Origin: Monosporascus cannonballus
Lineage: Eukaryota > Ascomycota > Sordariomycetes > Xylariales
Assembly: GCA_004154925.1 (NCBI GenBank)
Contig: QJNS01000228.1
Span: forward strand, 60,693 to 124,692
Direction of reading: 5' to 3'
DNA length: 64,000 nucleotides
In this document: one piece after another, positions 1 through 12,400 of the stretch
Layout: the number at the start of each line of letters is the position of its first letter
How positions within the stretch are numbered: the stretch's first letter is position 1
Notes under the pieces: generated by a model
What the model was told of the DNA's origin: nothing
What the model saw: the letters and a program-made list of their open reading frames with translations, nothing else
The model's database searches: none
Position numbers and translations under genes: made by a program

Positions 1-705
1 GGCGAAAATAAGGCTAATTAGCGGTTAGTAAAGAAAGAAAAGCCCGGAAATTAAGAAAGTACGTATACCGGAATGCAGATATACCTTAAGGCATAACGTT
101 AATAACGATTATTTACGGTAACATCGAAATATTCGCCAATATTTTTATTTACGAATACGGAACGTAAGTATCTTAAATAAGGTTTGGTATAATGCGCGTT
201 ACGTGCCGGATACGTACGTTAGTGGTTGGCCGCCGGTATAGCAGGCGCAGGCGGGGTAGGTAACACGGGGGGTACGAATACGGCAGGAACGGGCGCGGGC
301 GTAAAAGGCGCAGGAGCAGGCACGAACGCGGTTGCGGCGGCTAATGCGGCGGCTTTGGTATTAGCTGTTATAGCGGCGGCGTTAATATACGTACGGCGCG
401 TTTCGCGAATACGAGCGGCGGCTGCGAATTACGCATCGGAAACGTAACGAAATATTTTATTACGATTATTATTATTAATAAATTTACGCAAAGTTATTTA
501 AGGGTAAAACATAAATTTCCGTTATTATTAATGTTATGGTTAATAATAATTATAATTCATAATTAATATATGTAATGGTTTATAACGCGTATAATATACG
601 CGTAAAAGGCAAAAGAAAGTTAATAATAATAACAATAATAACAATAATAACAATAATAACAATAATAACAATAATAACAATAATAACAATAATAACAATA
701 ATAAC

Positions 706-783
<78 letters not shown>

Positions 784-1070
784 TCTGTATTAAACGTTAA
801 TATTGCGGTTATCTTTTTTTAATTTAAAGTGCTTATAAAATTATTATACGAATCGAAAGAAAAGAAAAAAAAAGTTTTTAATATACGAAATTAATAGAAA
901 CAGAAGCGCGTAAAACGTAAAAAGTAAATTTATTATCATAATATTTATTATTACGCTAATACTAAAAGAGAAAAAAATATAATAATAATTTTTTTACGTA
1001 TTTAATATATATGCGGCTTATTTTTTTATTAATTAAGTTAATTAATTACGTTATTTCATTATTATTACGA
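1..1070. other. AT-rich intergenic stretch with a GC pocket and a microsatellite
   Basis: No gene is supported here. At 226-447 there is a GC-rich pocket whose plus frame reads as Gly/Ala-rich low-complexity residues from a TTG codon. It has no recognisable domain and no good ATG, so it is not called as a gene. A long AAT-type microsatellite follows and is listed separately. The remainder is AT-rich, TpA-rich sequence typical of mutated repeats. Confidence 0.5.
620..782. repeat. AAT / AATAATAAC microsatellite
   Basis: The first part (about 620-708) repeats the 9-mer AATAATAAC roughly ten times. The second part (about 709-782) is pure AAT. The two-part structure suggests a pure trinucleotide run plus a variant-bearing higher-order 9-bp unit. 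The poly-isoleucine reading frame across it is an artefact of the repeat. Confidence 0.95.
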
Positions 1071-1309
1071 TTATTTGGAGATTATAGAAATTACGATAAA
1101 TAAATTTAAGGGAATTCTTTTTTTTTATCTGGGGGGTATATTATGGAATAAGGATATTTATATTAGTTATCAAGCTCCTAACACCCTAGAAGAACCTTAT
1201 TCCGGCGCGCCCATAGTATATAAAGAGTTTCTTAAATACCGCTCCCTAGAGCTCAATTCTAGTTAGACAATTATCACTTCTTACACTTTATGTTACCTTA
1301 TGCTTTGAT

Positions 1310-1412
1310 CAGTTTAACTGTTATAAATATTTTAGAATTTAAAATTTTACAATATTTCTATTAATAAAAACCTACCTAACTTAAATTTAATAATTGAATA
1401 AACTTTAATAGT
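1310..1412 (+). repeat. Partial Gypsy LTR (3' end only)
   Basis: The sequence resembles the last 100 bp of the plus-strand LTRs elsewhere in the window, for example 7800-7897: a run of the form 'ttaaaattttacaatatttct', then a purine-rich stretch, then an end like 'gttata'. The upstream part of the LTR is not recognisable. At 1130-1270 there is instead a less mutated, GC-richer pocket of unknown origin. The call rests on similarity by eye. Confidence 0.4.
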
Positions 1413-3230
1413 TATATATTACAAATATATATTTAATAAAACCGTAACACCCTAACGAGGATCTTTTTATTCAAAATATTAATTAATATTTAACTTTTCA
1501 CTATTAAATAAATTTAGTCCAAATTTTAAAAGTTTTAAGAAATAAATTTAATAACCTAGAAATTAAGCAACGCCAATTTTAATTTAAATTTTAAATTATG
1601 GTATTAAATTAGAAAATTAAAAAACCTTAATTTTACGACAAAAAAACGTTTAAATTCGTTTGATCTTGGCATAAATATATTTTCTTTTTCAGGATTTAAT
1701 CGAGCTAGTAAATTAGACTTTCGCTAAAATAACTTTTTTTACGGAAAGTATTTTGGATTAGTTTAAACCAGTAATAAACGATTATTAGGGAAACGTTAAT
1801 AGCGATTACGAAAATGTTATTAAGGCTTTTTGTCGAATTATATAATTTTTGAAAAAAAAATAAAAAGTTAGTTTCGAAATTTAGAGAGAATATAATAACA
1901 GAATAATGAAGTTTGCAATTATAATGAAAGAAATGTGTTTTAAAATATAATAGTAGTTTTCGCAATTTCATAATTAAAACGTAATAAATTAATAATAAAA
2001 CAATACTTAATTTACTACACGTTATAAAAACTAAACTAAAGCTTTAAAACTAAAGTTATTTAACTTTGAAAATTATAAACTTTGGATTAATACGTTATAA
2101 AGGTTATTAAAATTAATAATACAGTATATAAATATGGTATAGAAAAAGAATAATATATTTCAAAGTTTAAAAACCAATTCGTTAATTAAAAATGAAACAA
2201 AACGTATTTTTTATATGATATAAAACAATATTAAAATTTAGAGAGTTCGAAAGAGTTTAGTGTAAAGATAAAAGCCAAAATAAATATTATAATTATAGTA
2301 AAAGTAAATATTACACAAATATTTATAAAAAGCTTTGATAACACAATATTTAAAGGTATATTTGAAAATGATAATTAATTCGAACAGAAATATTTTACTA
2401 AAAATAAATAAATATTAATATAATCGAAATTCGATACAAATACGAATTATTTAAAGAATTTAACAAAAATTAGAAAACCTAAAAGGTTGACTCCACAGGA
2501 GTCTAGAACATAGTAAAACGTTTTAAAAAACAGTTAAAAATTTAAAAATAACAAAAAATACTTATTTTAAAAGTTTTAACTAATATGATAGAACATACGT
2601 TATACATTATAAAAAACGAAAATATCCCATATATATAAAAAGAAAAATTTACTAATTAAGGTATTATACGTAGATACAAGAGGAAATGTCGTTTTTTAAT
2701 TAAACTGAAAAAAATAAAATAAACCAAAAATAATGTCGATATTTTCGGATTATTACCTTAGAAAGCGATATTAAAAAACGAAGAATTTTATAAAGTAAAC
2801 TACAAGGAAAATAATAGGCGTAAAATATTGTTTTATTTTTATAATTAGTATAATTATTAATTTAAGAAAAATGAATTTAGCATATTGCAACCAAATATTA
2901 TTAATATATTATTACGCACTTTTATTTTTAATTATTATTTATTATAAACGTGAAAAAGAAACTTTTAAGGTACTTATTCGCATTTTCTTTAAGGAAATAT
3001 AAAAATATAACAGCGATTTAACTAAATAAAACGTTGTACAATAAGTACAGAAATTAATTACTTAATAAAAAGTTTATAACAAAGTAAAAGCTAATTGCGA
3101 TGATTTAAAAGTAAAATGCGCTAATAAAACCCACAATTACAACAATTTAATACGTTATATATCGATATATAAATACGATTTAAAAAATTTTTTAAAAAAA
3201 GTTATTAATAAAAAACGCGTTTCGCTCGCT
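1413..3230 (+). pseudogene. RIP-degraded Gypsy gag/pol fragment
   Basis: No reading frame survives. The stretch 2697-2900 aligns by eye with 11210-11410, which lies between the LTRs of another plus-strand Gypsy copy, so this is the internal region of a related element. It probably belongs to the LTR remnant just upstream. There is no detectable 3' LTR before the minus-strand LTR at 3831, so the copy is truncated or rearranged. Stop codons and AT bias are as expected for RIP. Confidence 0.4.
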
Positions 3231-3414
3231 CGATAGCTTTATGAGATTTAACTACTGTAAACGAAACGGTTTCGTTAAAGATTTTGCTGAGACCGATTAT
3301 AGGTATTATATACCGAAATTTTACCGAATAATATTTTAATTAATGATAATTTAAAAACCGTAAAACGATTGAGCTGTAAAATTGACAAAGATTCGCAAAG
3401 GTTTTTATGCGCAC

Positions 3415-3490
3415 TTAAAGTTCACCTTTAAAGTTTACTCTTACGGTTTACTCTTAAAGTTTATTCTTAAAGTTTGCCATTTAAAGTTTA
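3415..3490. repeat. 13-bp minisatellite, about 5.8 units
   Basis: Five exact-length 13-bp units of the form TTAAAGTTTACTC follow one another, with one or more changes each, and a partial sixth unit follows. The array is bracketed by short inverted words: attgacaaa near 3381 and tttgtcaa near 3491. The 3230-3830 stretch around it holds no recognisable gene. Confidence 0.75.
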
Positions 3491-3830
3491 ATTTGTCAAC
3501 CTCGTCGAATCGTCGAAACTAACGACTATAACATTTATAATAGTCGAGATTTGTTAGTAATTATTAGACATTAAAATTAAATTAAATAAAATAAAATATA
3601 CTTTATCTGATTACATTTTTAAATTAATTATGGTATGCGAAAATATTAAATATAATATAAATAGTGTATATGATATAAAAGAACAATTTTCAATATATTT
3701 TGTTAAACTAGAAAAATATACTTTGAACTTAAATATATTTTGCAAAGTAAACATTGCAAAATATGAAAGTTATAAAATAATTGAAATGGTTTTTAAAAAG
3801 TTTTAAATATAACACTAAACACCGACAATA

Positions 3831-4205
3831 TATAACGGCTAAGCGGTTTAACCAATTATTAAACCTTAGTCGTACGGGTTTATGTTGGCAGGAGTATCGT
3901 GGGAGTTTAAGCAATAGATATAATAATATGTTACGTCTCGTAATACCAAGGGTGCCTTGGGTAACGAATTATTATTGCAAGCTGATACTATCTAGATTAT
4001 GGAAATAATAAGCGTATATATTTTCCTTTTTTTTGACTTAACCACCTATAATTATACGGCTAGTAATGATCACGATCGCTTGTAATCCCTTTTAATTACC
4101 TTTAATTACTGGCTTGGCAGTAATTATTATTACGTAACCTATGGGGTAATCCGTATAATCTTTGTTTGACCGTTTTTTAAGGCTGGAGCTTATTGGGTTG
4201 TAATA
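3831..4205 (-). repeat. Gypsy LTR, 3' LTR of a minus-strand element
   Basis: About 375 bp. It begins tataacggct, the mutated form of tgtgacggct that starts intact copies in this orientation, and ends ggttgtaata. Like the others it carries the conserved 'tatggaaataataagcgtatata' core split between R and U3. Its U3 part is of the same subfamily as the plus-strand LTR at 62014. The 60- to 75-residue open frames across it are chance readings. Confidence 0.8.
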
Positions 4206-7200
4206 CGATTTCCTTTTCCCAAAAATCTTGCTCTTAAGACTTTTTTCTTTTTTTTTTCGTTTAATAAATATCCCTTTTTTTATTTTTTGATCATATCGTT
4301 TCGTATTTTTAAGATCCGCCACGTTTTTCGTTCTTTTATCGTTTGTCGTACTGATTTCGTAAAAATATTTAACAAATTTAGGTACGAAATTATGCCTTGC
4401 TTTTATTATTTCTCGAAAAACATAAGGTGTAAAATAATGGAAAACGTTTTCAGATATATGGAATATATTAACCGAAATCGGTTTTGCGATAATACCGGCA
4501 TACTTATTTTTTCCTTGGAAAATATTCGTCGTAAGTATTAACGTTTAAAATGCAAAAAAACGTTTACTGAAAAACGATTATTAAAGTTTTAAAAGCTTTA
4601 CGTTAAGGCTTAACGTCGTTATGAGAAAAAAATAAAAAAAGTTTTTTTTTCATTTCAGTCGTTTACGTAAATAAAAGGCGTTAATTTATGCGAAAAGCGT
4701 TATTATAATATAACATAAATTCTAATCGTTAAAGAAGTTAAAAAAAACAAAAACGTCAGGAACAAAAATAATTAGAGGTTGTTATTGCAACTGTTACGTT
4801 AGCGTATATCGCGGCCGATTAGCCCGATATCCCGGCTATTAATTAATCGGCTGTTAATTAAGATGCGCCCGTCGTTGCTGATGAAAACTTTTTAATAAAC
4901 ATTGGGCGCCAATAAAGTTTTTGGCGGATTGCTAAGTATTTTCGGAATCCGGGTATTTTTTCCACTTAATTAGGTACTAGGTAAATCCGTTTTGTTTTCG
5001 CATATTAAGAGTTTTCTCCACTTTATATATTTGTTCGTTTTCCATTTTTATATGGTCGCATGCCGTATATACTTTAATTATATTTTCTGCTAATTCGAAA
5101 AAAGAAATATAAAAATTTTGATAAAGTTTAACCCTTAGTAAAAATTCTAATTAATAATTATTTTCTGAAATCTTTGGCGATTTTGTATGGATCGATATAT
5201 TCAAAATCGAGTTTTTTGTTAGGTCGTTTCGTTTAAATATTTTTATAACGAAAAAAATTATTTTTCTTTTTTCGAAAGTTAATCCTTTTAACTTTTTTTG
5301 GTTATAATATTTGCTTATTTAATTTTATACAAATTTTAATTTCGTTTTTATTTTTTGGTATAACTGTCATAATTATATTAACGTAAAAATTATTTTAATA
5401 TTAATTAAACCGTTATTTCGTATTTTTCTATAAATTTCCGGAATAAAACCGAAATTTGCGTTTGCTGGTATTATCTTAATACTTTTATAATAATTAATAT
5501 TATAAATTAATTATGCAATTAGCAATTTTTTAACCTAATTATTTTATTCGTAATTAATATAATTTCGTAAATAAATTTCCAAAATTTAATTTGTACGGTT
5601 TACTTATTTATCCGTTTAAAGTTTAAGTACGTTAAATAATTTGTAATTTAGGCCGATTTGTACTATTAAGCTTTGCCAAAACTTTAAATACAAATATCGA
5701 TCCTTTATTTAAAACAATTTTTATGGGTAATCCGTATATATTGAAAATATATTTAAAGAAAATATATATTATTTATTCGGCGTTTATATTTTCGTAAGAT
5801 AATAAAAAATAAGAAAACTTTATAAATCGATCCATAATTACAAAAATGTTATTATAATATATTTTTGTAACTGGATTTTTTAATGTAAAAAATTTAATAA
5901 TAAAATCGAATGTAATTTAATACCATAATCGTTTTATAATTAGTAATAGCTATAATTTTCCGTATAGCTTATATCGTCGAATCTTTGCTTTGGCGCAAAT
6001 TTCGTATTGCCGTATGATTTTTTTATACCGTTAATTTGATTTTAAGAAAGAAATATGTGCGTTAAAGCCGTTTTAAAGTTTTATGGATCTCGGGATATCC
6101 GTATAATTAATGTTTATATATTTCTCATATTCGATTTTTCTGGTATTTTTTTAGAACTCGTATTTTGTCTGTTTTTTGATTTTTTGTAAAACTATTATTA
6201 TATTATTAAATGTTCTAGTACATAGTAAAAAGCATTGCCCGAATTGTTGCAATCTGTCGTAAACGTAAATATCTTTTTATGGTAATATCGAAAATAATAT
6301 AACTAATTTTAACCAATTTCATTTCGAGGTTTGGCCGTTTACTTACGGTATTTGTTTTATTATTCTTTAAGCCTTTCTTATAGATAATAACGAAATCGAA
6401 GTTCGCTAATTTCTTTACATATTTTAATTATCGTTTTATAAATTCCTTAGTCGTAGTAAATCGGGTAAGATTTTGATAATCCGTACAAACCTTAATTTGG
6501 TATAAGTTTTTTTTAAAGAAATATTTAAATTTTCGAAATGCTATAATAATAGCTATAAATTTATTATCTGGAATACAGTAATTAAGCTCGGTTTTTTTTA
6601 ACTTATACAAAAAAATGTAATAAGGTACAATTTACCTTAATTATTTTATTATCCGATTATTACGTTTAATACGTAATTCAAAATATCGGTTTTTAATTTA
6701 ACGGGGCGGTTTAAATCGTATATAATTAATATTAGTTCGCTGATAATTGTATCCTTGATATTTTAAAATGTTTTTTCCGTATTAAGCGTCCATTTAAATT
6801 CCTTTTTTTTTTCGCAAGGTTTATTAAGGGTATAACGATTTTGCTAAAGTTTCGAATAAATTTCCTATAGTAATTAGCGAATCCAAAAAATATCTGTATT
6901 TCTTTGATTATCGTTAACGTTTGTTATTCTGTAATTGCAGCGATTTTCTTAAGATCCATCCTAATATGTCCTGGAATGATAATATATCCCAGATATTTTA
7001 TTTTTTGTTTGTAAAATTAACTTTTTTCTGCGTTAATAAATAACCTTACGTCCTATATAGCTTGAAAAACCTTATGAACGTATTTTGCGTATGTTTTTTT
7101 TGATTCGGAAAAAATGAGAATATCGTCGAAATAATAAACGATAAAAATATCGAAGTATTCTTATAACACATAATTTATTATTCGTTAAAAGGTTATTAAT

Positions 7201-7579
7201 ATGTTCGTAAATTTCATTAATATAACCAAATTTTTAAATAATTCGTATTTCCTTTTGAAAATTATTTTTTATTCGTATCTTTTTTTAATTTTAATAAAAA
7301 TATATTTATTTCTAAGATTAAACGTTATAAACTATTTTGTTTTGTAAAATCGGGTTTTTATTCCGTAATTAGGGGTAATAATATTCGATTTTTGATAGCA
7401 ATATCGTTTAATTAAGGATAATTAATAATAAGTTATAGTTTTTCGTTTGTTTTAGTATAAAAAACACAAGGTATTTTATCGGTAATTTTAAAGGTTGAAT
7501 TTATTTTTTTTGTAACCGATTTTCCAGGTATTCTTTAAGAATACGTAATTCGTTTTTGTTAAAGTTATAAATAGGGTAA
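4206..7579 (-). pseudogene. Gypsy chromovirus pol remnant (RT to chromodomain), minus strand
   Basis: Read on the minus strand, the order is reverse transcriptase, RNase H/integrase, then chromodomain next to the 3' LTR. The RT signature YYFDDILIF is readable around 7115-7140, with both catalytic aspartates (codons at 7122-7127) intact. A chromodomain-like segment with the word PDSENT is readable around 4885-4990 and is followed by the short conserved 3' segment at about 4800-4875. Many stops make it non-functional. The 5' part (gag, protease, 5' LTR) is missing because a plus-strand LTR starts at 7580. It was not found again further right. Confidence 0.8.
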
Positions 7580-7897
7580 TGTCTTGGCCCAACGAGCCAC
7601 GGTCTCCAAAGACGGTCTGTCATGATCCAACCACAACCGCGCGGTAAGGCAGGTTACGTAATGGATCACCAACTTACTGGTGGTAAGCCAGTAAGCAAAA
7701 TAAGGATATATACGTTTATTATTTTCATAATTTAAATAATATTAGCTTGTAATAATAATTTGTTATCTAAGGCATTTTTAATATTACGAAACGTAATATA
7801 ATTATTATATTTATTACTTAAAATTTTACGATATTTCTCTTAACATAAACCCGTACGATTAAAGTTTAATAATTAAGTAAATTATTTAACCGTTATA
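7580..7897 (+). repeat. Gypsy LTR, 5' LTR of a plus-strand element
   Basis: About 318 bp. It begins TGTCTTGGCC and ends ..ccgttata. It contains the conserved core 'tatatacgtttattattttc' followed by the common R/U5 sequence. The first 100 bp are less mutated than most of the window. It interrupts the minus-strand pol remnant on its left, so it inserted later. ggtaa (7575-7579) would be the left target duplication, but its partner was not found. Confidence 0.75.
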
Positions 7898-9434
7898 CGT
7901 TGCAAACTTTTGTTTAATAATATCGTCAAATTCTAAATAATATTTAATATTATTAAAATATCGATTAACATTTAAGAAACCTTTATTTAACAGTTTTAGG
8001 TTTAAATTCGGGAACTGGAGAAAAAGATTTAACAACTTAAAGTTACGGTACTTACCTAAACCGCTTTCGTCCGCATAAAACCTAAGAAGCTAAAGCCTTA
8101 CGATAAAGAAGATAACTTTTAAATTTTTTTGATTTAGGTACAAGTTTACCTTTATTCTTTTGAGAAATAATTGAACCCAAATTAGGCTGTCTACTTATTA
8201 CTGAAGTATAAAAGGTGTTGGCGTTGAAATGGAAGAAATACGCGTTTTTGTAAAACTTATAGAAATTTACCGAGACTTTTGCACCCCCACTCTAATAAAT
8301 ATTAATTTTAATTTTATATTTAACGTTTATTCAAGCATACATATTAATTTAAATAATGATATAATAATGGTTGTATCGGAATAATATGGACAATTATGTT
8401 AACAGTTACGAAAATTCTTAAAGTTCGTACGTAATTATAATAATATATATTATAAGTAAAACCGATAAAGATATTAGTTTTATAAAAATGGAACATAGTT
8501 TGCGTTGTTATTAAAGTATTTAAATAAATGGACTTAATAAAACCTCAAATTTAAATATATCAGCCTATTTAAAATAATTACAAAAATAGTTTTCAATTAA
8601 AATTCATAACGAAAATTAAATTTTATTTTCAGTATTATATCTATTTATTACTCATAATAACGGATTTGATTAAATTTTGAACAACATAGAAAGAGATATG
8701 GAAATGCAAAGTAAAGTAATATACGGAAGTGAAATATAATGTTTAATTAAATAAAAATGTTCAAATTTTGAAAATATATAATAATCTTTGAAAAATTATT
8801 TTAAATGATGAACGTTTATTAAAGAAATTTTGTTAATAACACTGAAATTATTAATAATATCTTTTTAAAACATTAAAATTTAAGTCAATTAAAAGAAATT
8901 GACTAATTAGGTAATTATAATAATTTCTGCTTATGTTCAGTTTTATCTTTTGAATTCGATTATTAACTAAAATTTCCAATTTCTAATTTTGACTTTTTTT
9001 GTAGACAACTTTCTTAACGTTGTAAATAATAGAAATAACTAATAGTTTTATCGACATTATATTGTTTACGCGCTAGATTGTTTTTTTATCAAAATTAAAA
9101 TAAATGTTTTAAAAACGATTTTTTTATAATCAAAATAATTTGATTTCTTAATGCGATAACGAAAATCGATAGCAGCAATAAAATTATTATAAAACCGATA
9201 ACTTTTAATATATTGATTACAAGAACGAATTGCTTCAAGTATTTAACATTTTGTATTACTTTCGAATTACAATATGTAAGGTATTATTTTTGAAATTGAA
9301 TTTAATAATATAAATAGTTAAATTTTTAAGCCTTTTTTAAATATAATAATCGCAAGGTTTACAGTTATCGATATAATCTTCTATAATAATATTAAAACTT
9401 ACTAAACGAAAATATTTAAAAGCGGATTTTTTCG
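7898..9434 (+). pseudogene. Rearranged Gypsy internal fragments (leader/gag, then pol 3' end)
   Basis: From 7898 to about 8165 the sequence matches the leader and gag start that follow LTRs elsewhere (compare 62400-62660). From about 8165 to 8290 there is a short, less mutated stretch of unknown origin. From about 8640 to 8860 the sequence resembles the 3' end of pol, ending in a degraded chromodomain tail. The missing middle means an internal deletion or a junction of two elements. The 8860-9434 part is AT-rich 3' sequence without a recognisable frame. Confidence 0.45.
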
Positions 9435-12400
9435 TATTATAACACAATAGGCTTGGGCGACCCAAAAGACGATCGGAATAAGGAAAAGACTAAACTGAAC
9501 ATAGAATAAATTACATAACAAATGTAAAGCTCTTATAAATCTTAATATCTTAAGCCTATTAAATTACACAAAAATGATCAAAAAAATTTAAAAAAATGTA
9601 AAACGTTAAACTATTTATGTACTTTAAGCCAGAAATAAAATATATAAATTTATTATATGTATAATTTAAATAATGATAGCGTATATTAATTATTCGTGAT
9701 TTAAATCAGGTTAATATTGCAAAAAGTAATTAAATTATCTAATATTTCAAAGTTTAGAATATTTCTATTAATATAAACCCGTACGATATAAATTTAATAA
9801 TTAATTAAATCATTTAACATGTATGCGTTATAAGCGGTTATTTAAGAATATTATAAATATTATATTTATCAATTCATACTTAATGTGTCAAATGTTAATA
9901 AAAACAAAGGTTCGGATATAAAAAGTAATAACCCCGTTGAATTAAAAGTCTTTCGATAATTAAATCTTTTAAACGTACGTTTTACTTATCTTAAGAAAAA
10001 AAAACGTCAACCTTATCGGATTACTTTAAGCAACATATAATGAATTCGAAAATAAAGGTAAAGTTTCGGATATAAAAAGATTTCTTAACGTAAACAGAAT
10101 TATTTCATTGAAGTTTTATTAAAGAAATAAAAGAAATTAAAAATGCTTTAAACTTAAATTAGTTAATAATATTTCTGTAAACTTGTAATTATTTCGTATA
10201 TAATATAGATCGTATTTTAAATATTTTTCTATTTGTTTTATTATATATGCCGCACGAATAAAGTTTACAATTAAATACTATTTAAGGAATACGATTATTT
10301 AATTTAAAGCTGTTATAAAAACACGTTTTTTTATATACGAAAAAAGAAAGTTTCAATGTAATATAAATATGTAAAGCTTAGGAATAATTGGAATAATTAT
10401 TAATAAAAGGATTGAAAATGAGACATATAAGCCAAAATTCAAATATAATAATTACGATAAAAAGAATGAATATCTAGTTGCGGTATTAGGTTTATTTAAT
10501 AAATATTAAAATTAAATTACGGACAAAGAATATTAATTATTAAGTTTTTCAAAAAACTTTTTATTTAACCTTAATCGACCTAAACTTCAACTAATTTTTT
10601 TCGTTATAATAATTCATATCACTAATAAATAATATACTTAAAGGATCAAAAACATTTAAAAATATAATAACAAATTTTGAATTGATATTAATGTTGGTTA
10701 ATATAATACCATTATATATAAGATCGTTTCAAAACTTCTAGAACTTAGAGTTATATATAAAAAGATTAAAATTAAACTAAATATTATAATTATAGAAAAA
10801 AGCATATAAGGCTTATAAATACCTTTTATTTAACAAACCGTAATACAATAGTTAAATATTAATAAGTAAAAATGTTATTAAAAGAAGATATAAAAATTAA
10901 TAAAAGATTTATCAATAGAATTGATACTTAATATTAATAGAGGTTATCGTAATAAAAATCCGAAGCAGAATATGAAACGCCCAGAAATTAACCTGAAGAA
11001 TATTCGCAAAATAATAATAGGTTTTAAAGAAACAGGTAAAGAAATGATAGAAGAAAAATAAATAATATTTATCCTAACGTCTTTAATCTAAGTAATGCAA
11101 GATACGTACTATATTATGAATCACGAAAATGCGAAATAGAAAACAAATAAAAAGGTCAACTTATTTACGAATTATTTATATATATAAAAGAAAAAACCGG
11201 TGTTTTTAATTAAATCGAAAATAATAAAATATATTAATAATAATATCGATATTTCTGAATTATTGCTTACAAATCGATATTACTAGACTAATAGCTTTAT
11301 AAAATTAATTAGAAAGATATTTATAAAAAAATCATTTTATTTTTATAATTAATATTATTATGAATTGCGTAAAGAGATAATTTAATATATAATTAATAGA
11401 ATTACGAACAAATTTTTCCAAACCTTTATTTTAAATTAACATTTACTTTAAGCCTTAAAATTTTAATATAACTTAAACGGTAAATACGTAGGCAAAAATA
11501 GTAAATATAACAAATTATTATAGTATACGAAAAGAAAATAAAAAGAAATAACAAATTCGAAAAAAGTTTGAAACAATATTTATAAAACAGCTGTAAAAAA
11601 ACAAAACCAAAAAAGTAAGAAAGGTTTCTATAAAAAAACCTAAAGGCGATAATAAAAACTATAAAGACCTATTTATTTTAAAAATGTAAATTAAAGTTCT
11701 CTATAATTACGAATATTAAACTTTCAGCTTTCGCTTACCGTAATAAAAAGGCTTAATGCAAAACTAACTTTTTCGAAATTTTAAATTTAAAATAATACTA
11801 AACATTTAATTTCGGTATTATTTTATTCGGAAGTTAGGATATATTAATAAGAAGATTATGAATATAGTAGCATAGTTTTTTAGTAGACGCAAGAAGTAAT
11901 TATATAAAATTCGTTTTATAGTTTGTTATTAAATAAAATTTATTAGACAGCAAAATTCTAATATTTAATTAAAAGTAACATTAAATATAAATAAAAACCT
12001 ATAATAAGTATCATATTACTTGTATAAAAAATGCAAAAAGAAAATATAAAAAGAATAACATATATTATTATTGCTATTAAAACAAAATATAAATAATCAA
12101 ATATCTATTTAAAATAACACCTTTAAAAATGAAAATATTGATTCGTCTCATTTCTGTAATATTACCGCTATAAATAACTTTTTAAAAAGACTCTAAAAAT
12201 ACATTATTAAAATATAATAAAGAGAATTATAAGACATTTCTTAAACAAGACGTATTTACGAAATATTTCCTTATTTAGATTTTTAACGAAAACAAATTAC
12301 GTATGTTAAGAAATATGTAAAAAAAAAAACGATTAAAAAGAATATTAATTACGTTTTTCAAATTTATTCGTAAAATACGTCGTGTTTTTGGTACTTCAAA

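Noticed and set aside
226..447. Gly/Ala-rich frame of 73 residues
   Set aside because: It begins with TTG, has no upstream ATG or domain, and is low-complexity; kept only as a GC pocket.
575..793. 72-residue frame of mostly isoleucine
   Set aside because: It is the translation of the AAT microsatellite.
1170..1460. Telomere-like words (ctaacaccctag, aacaccctaacg)
   Set aside because: Single occurrences only, with no CCCTAA array.
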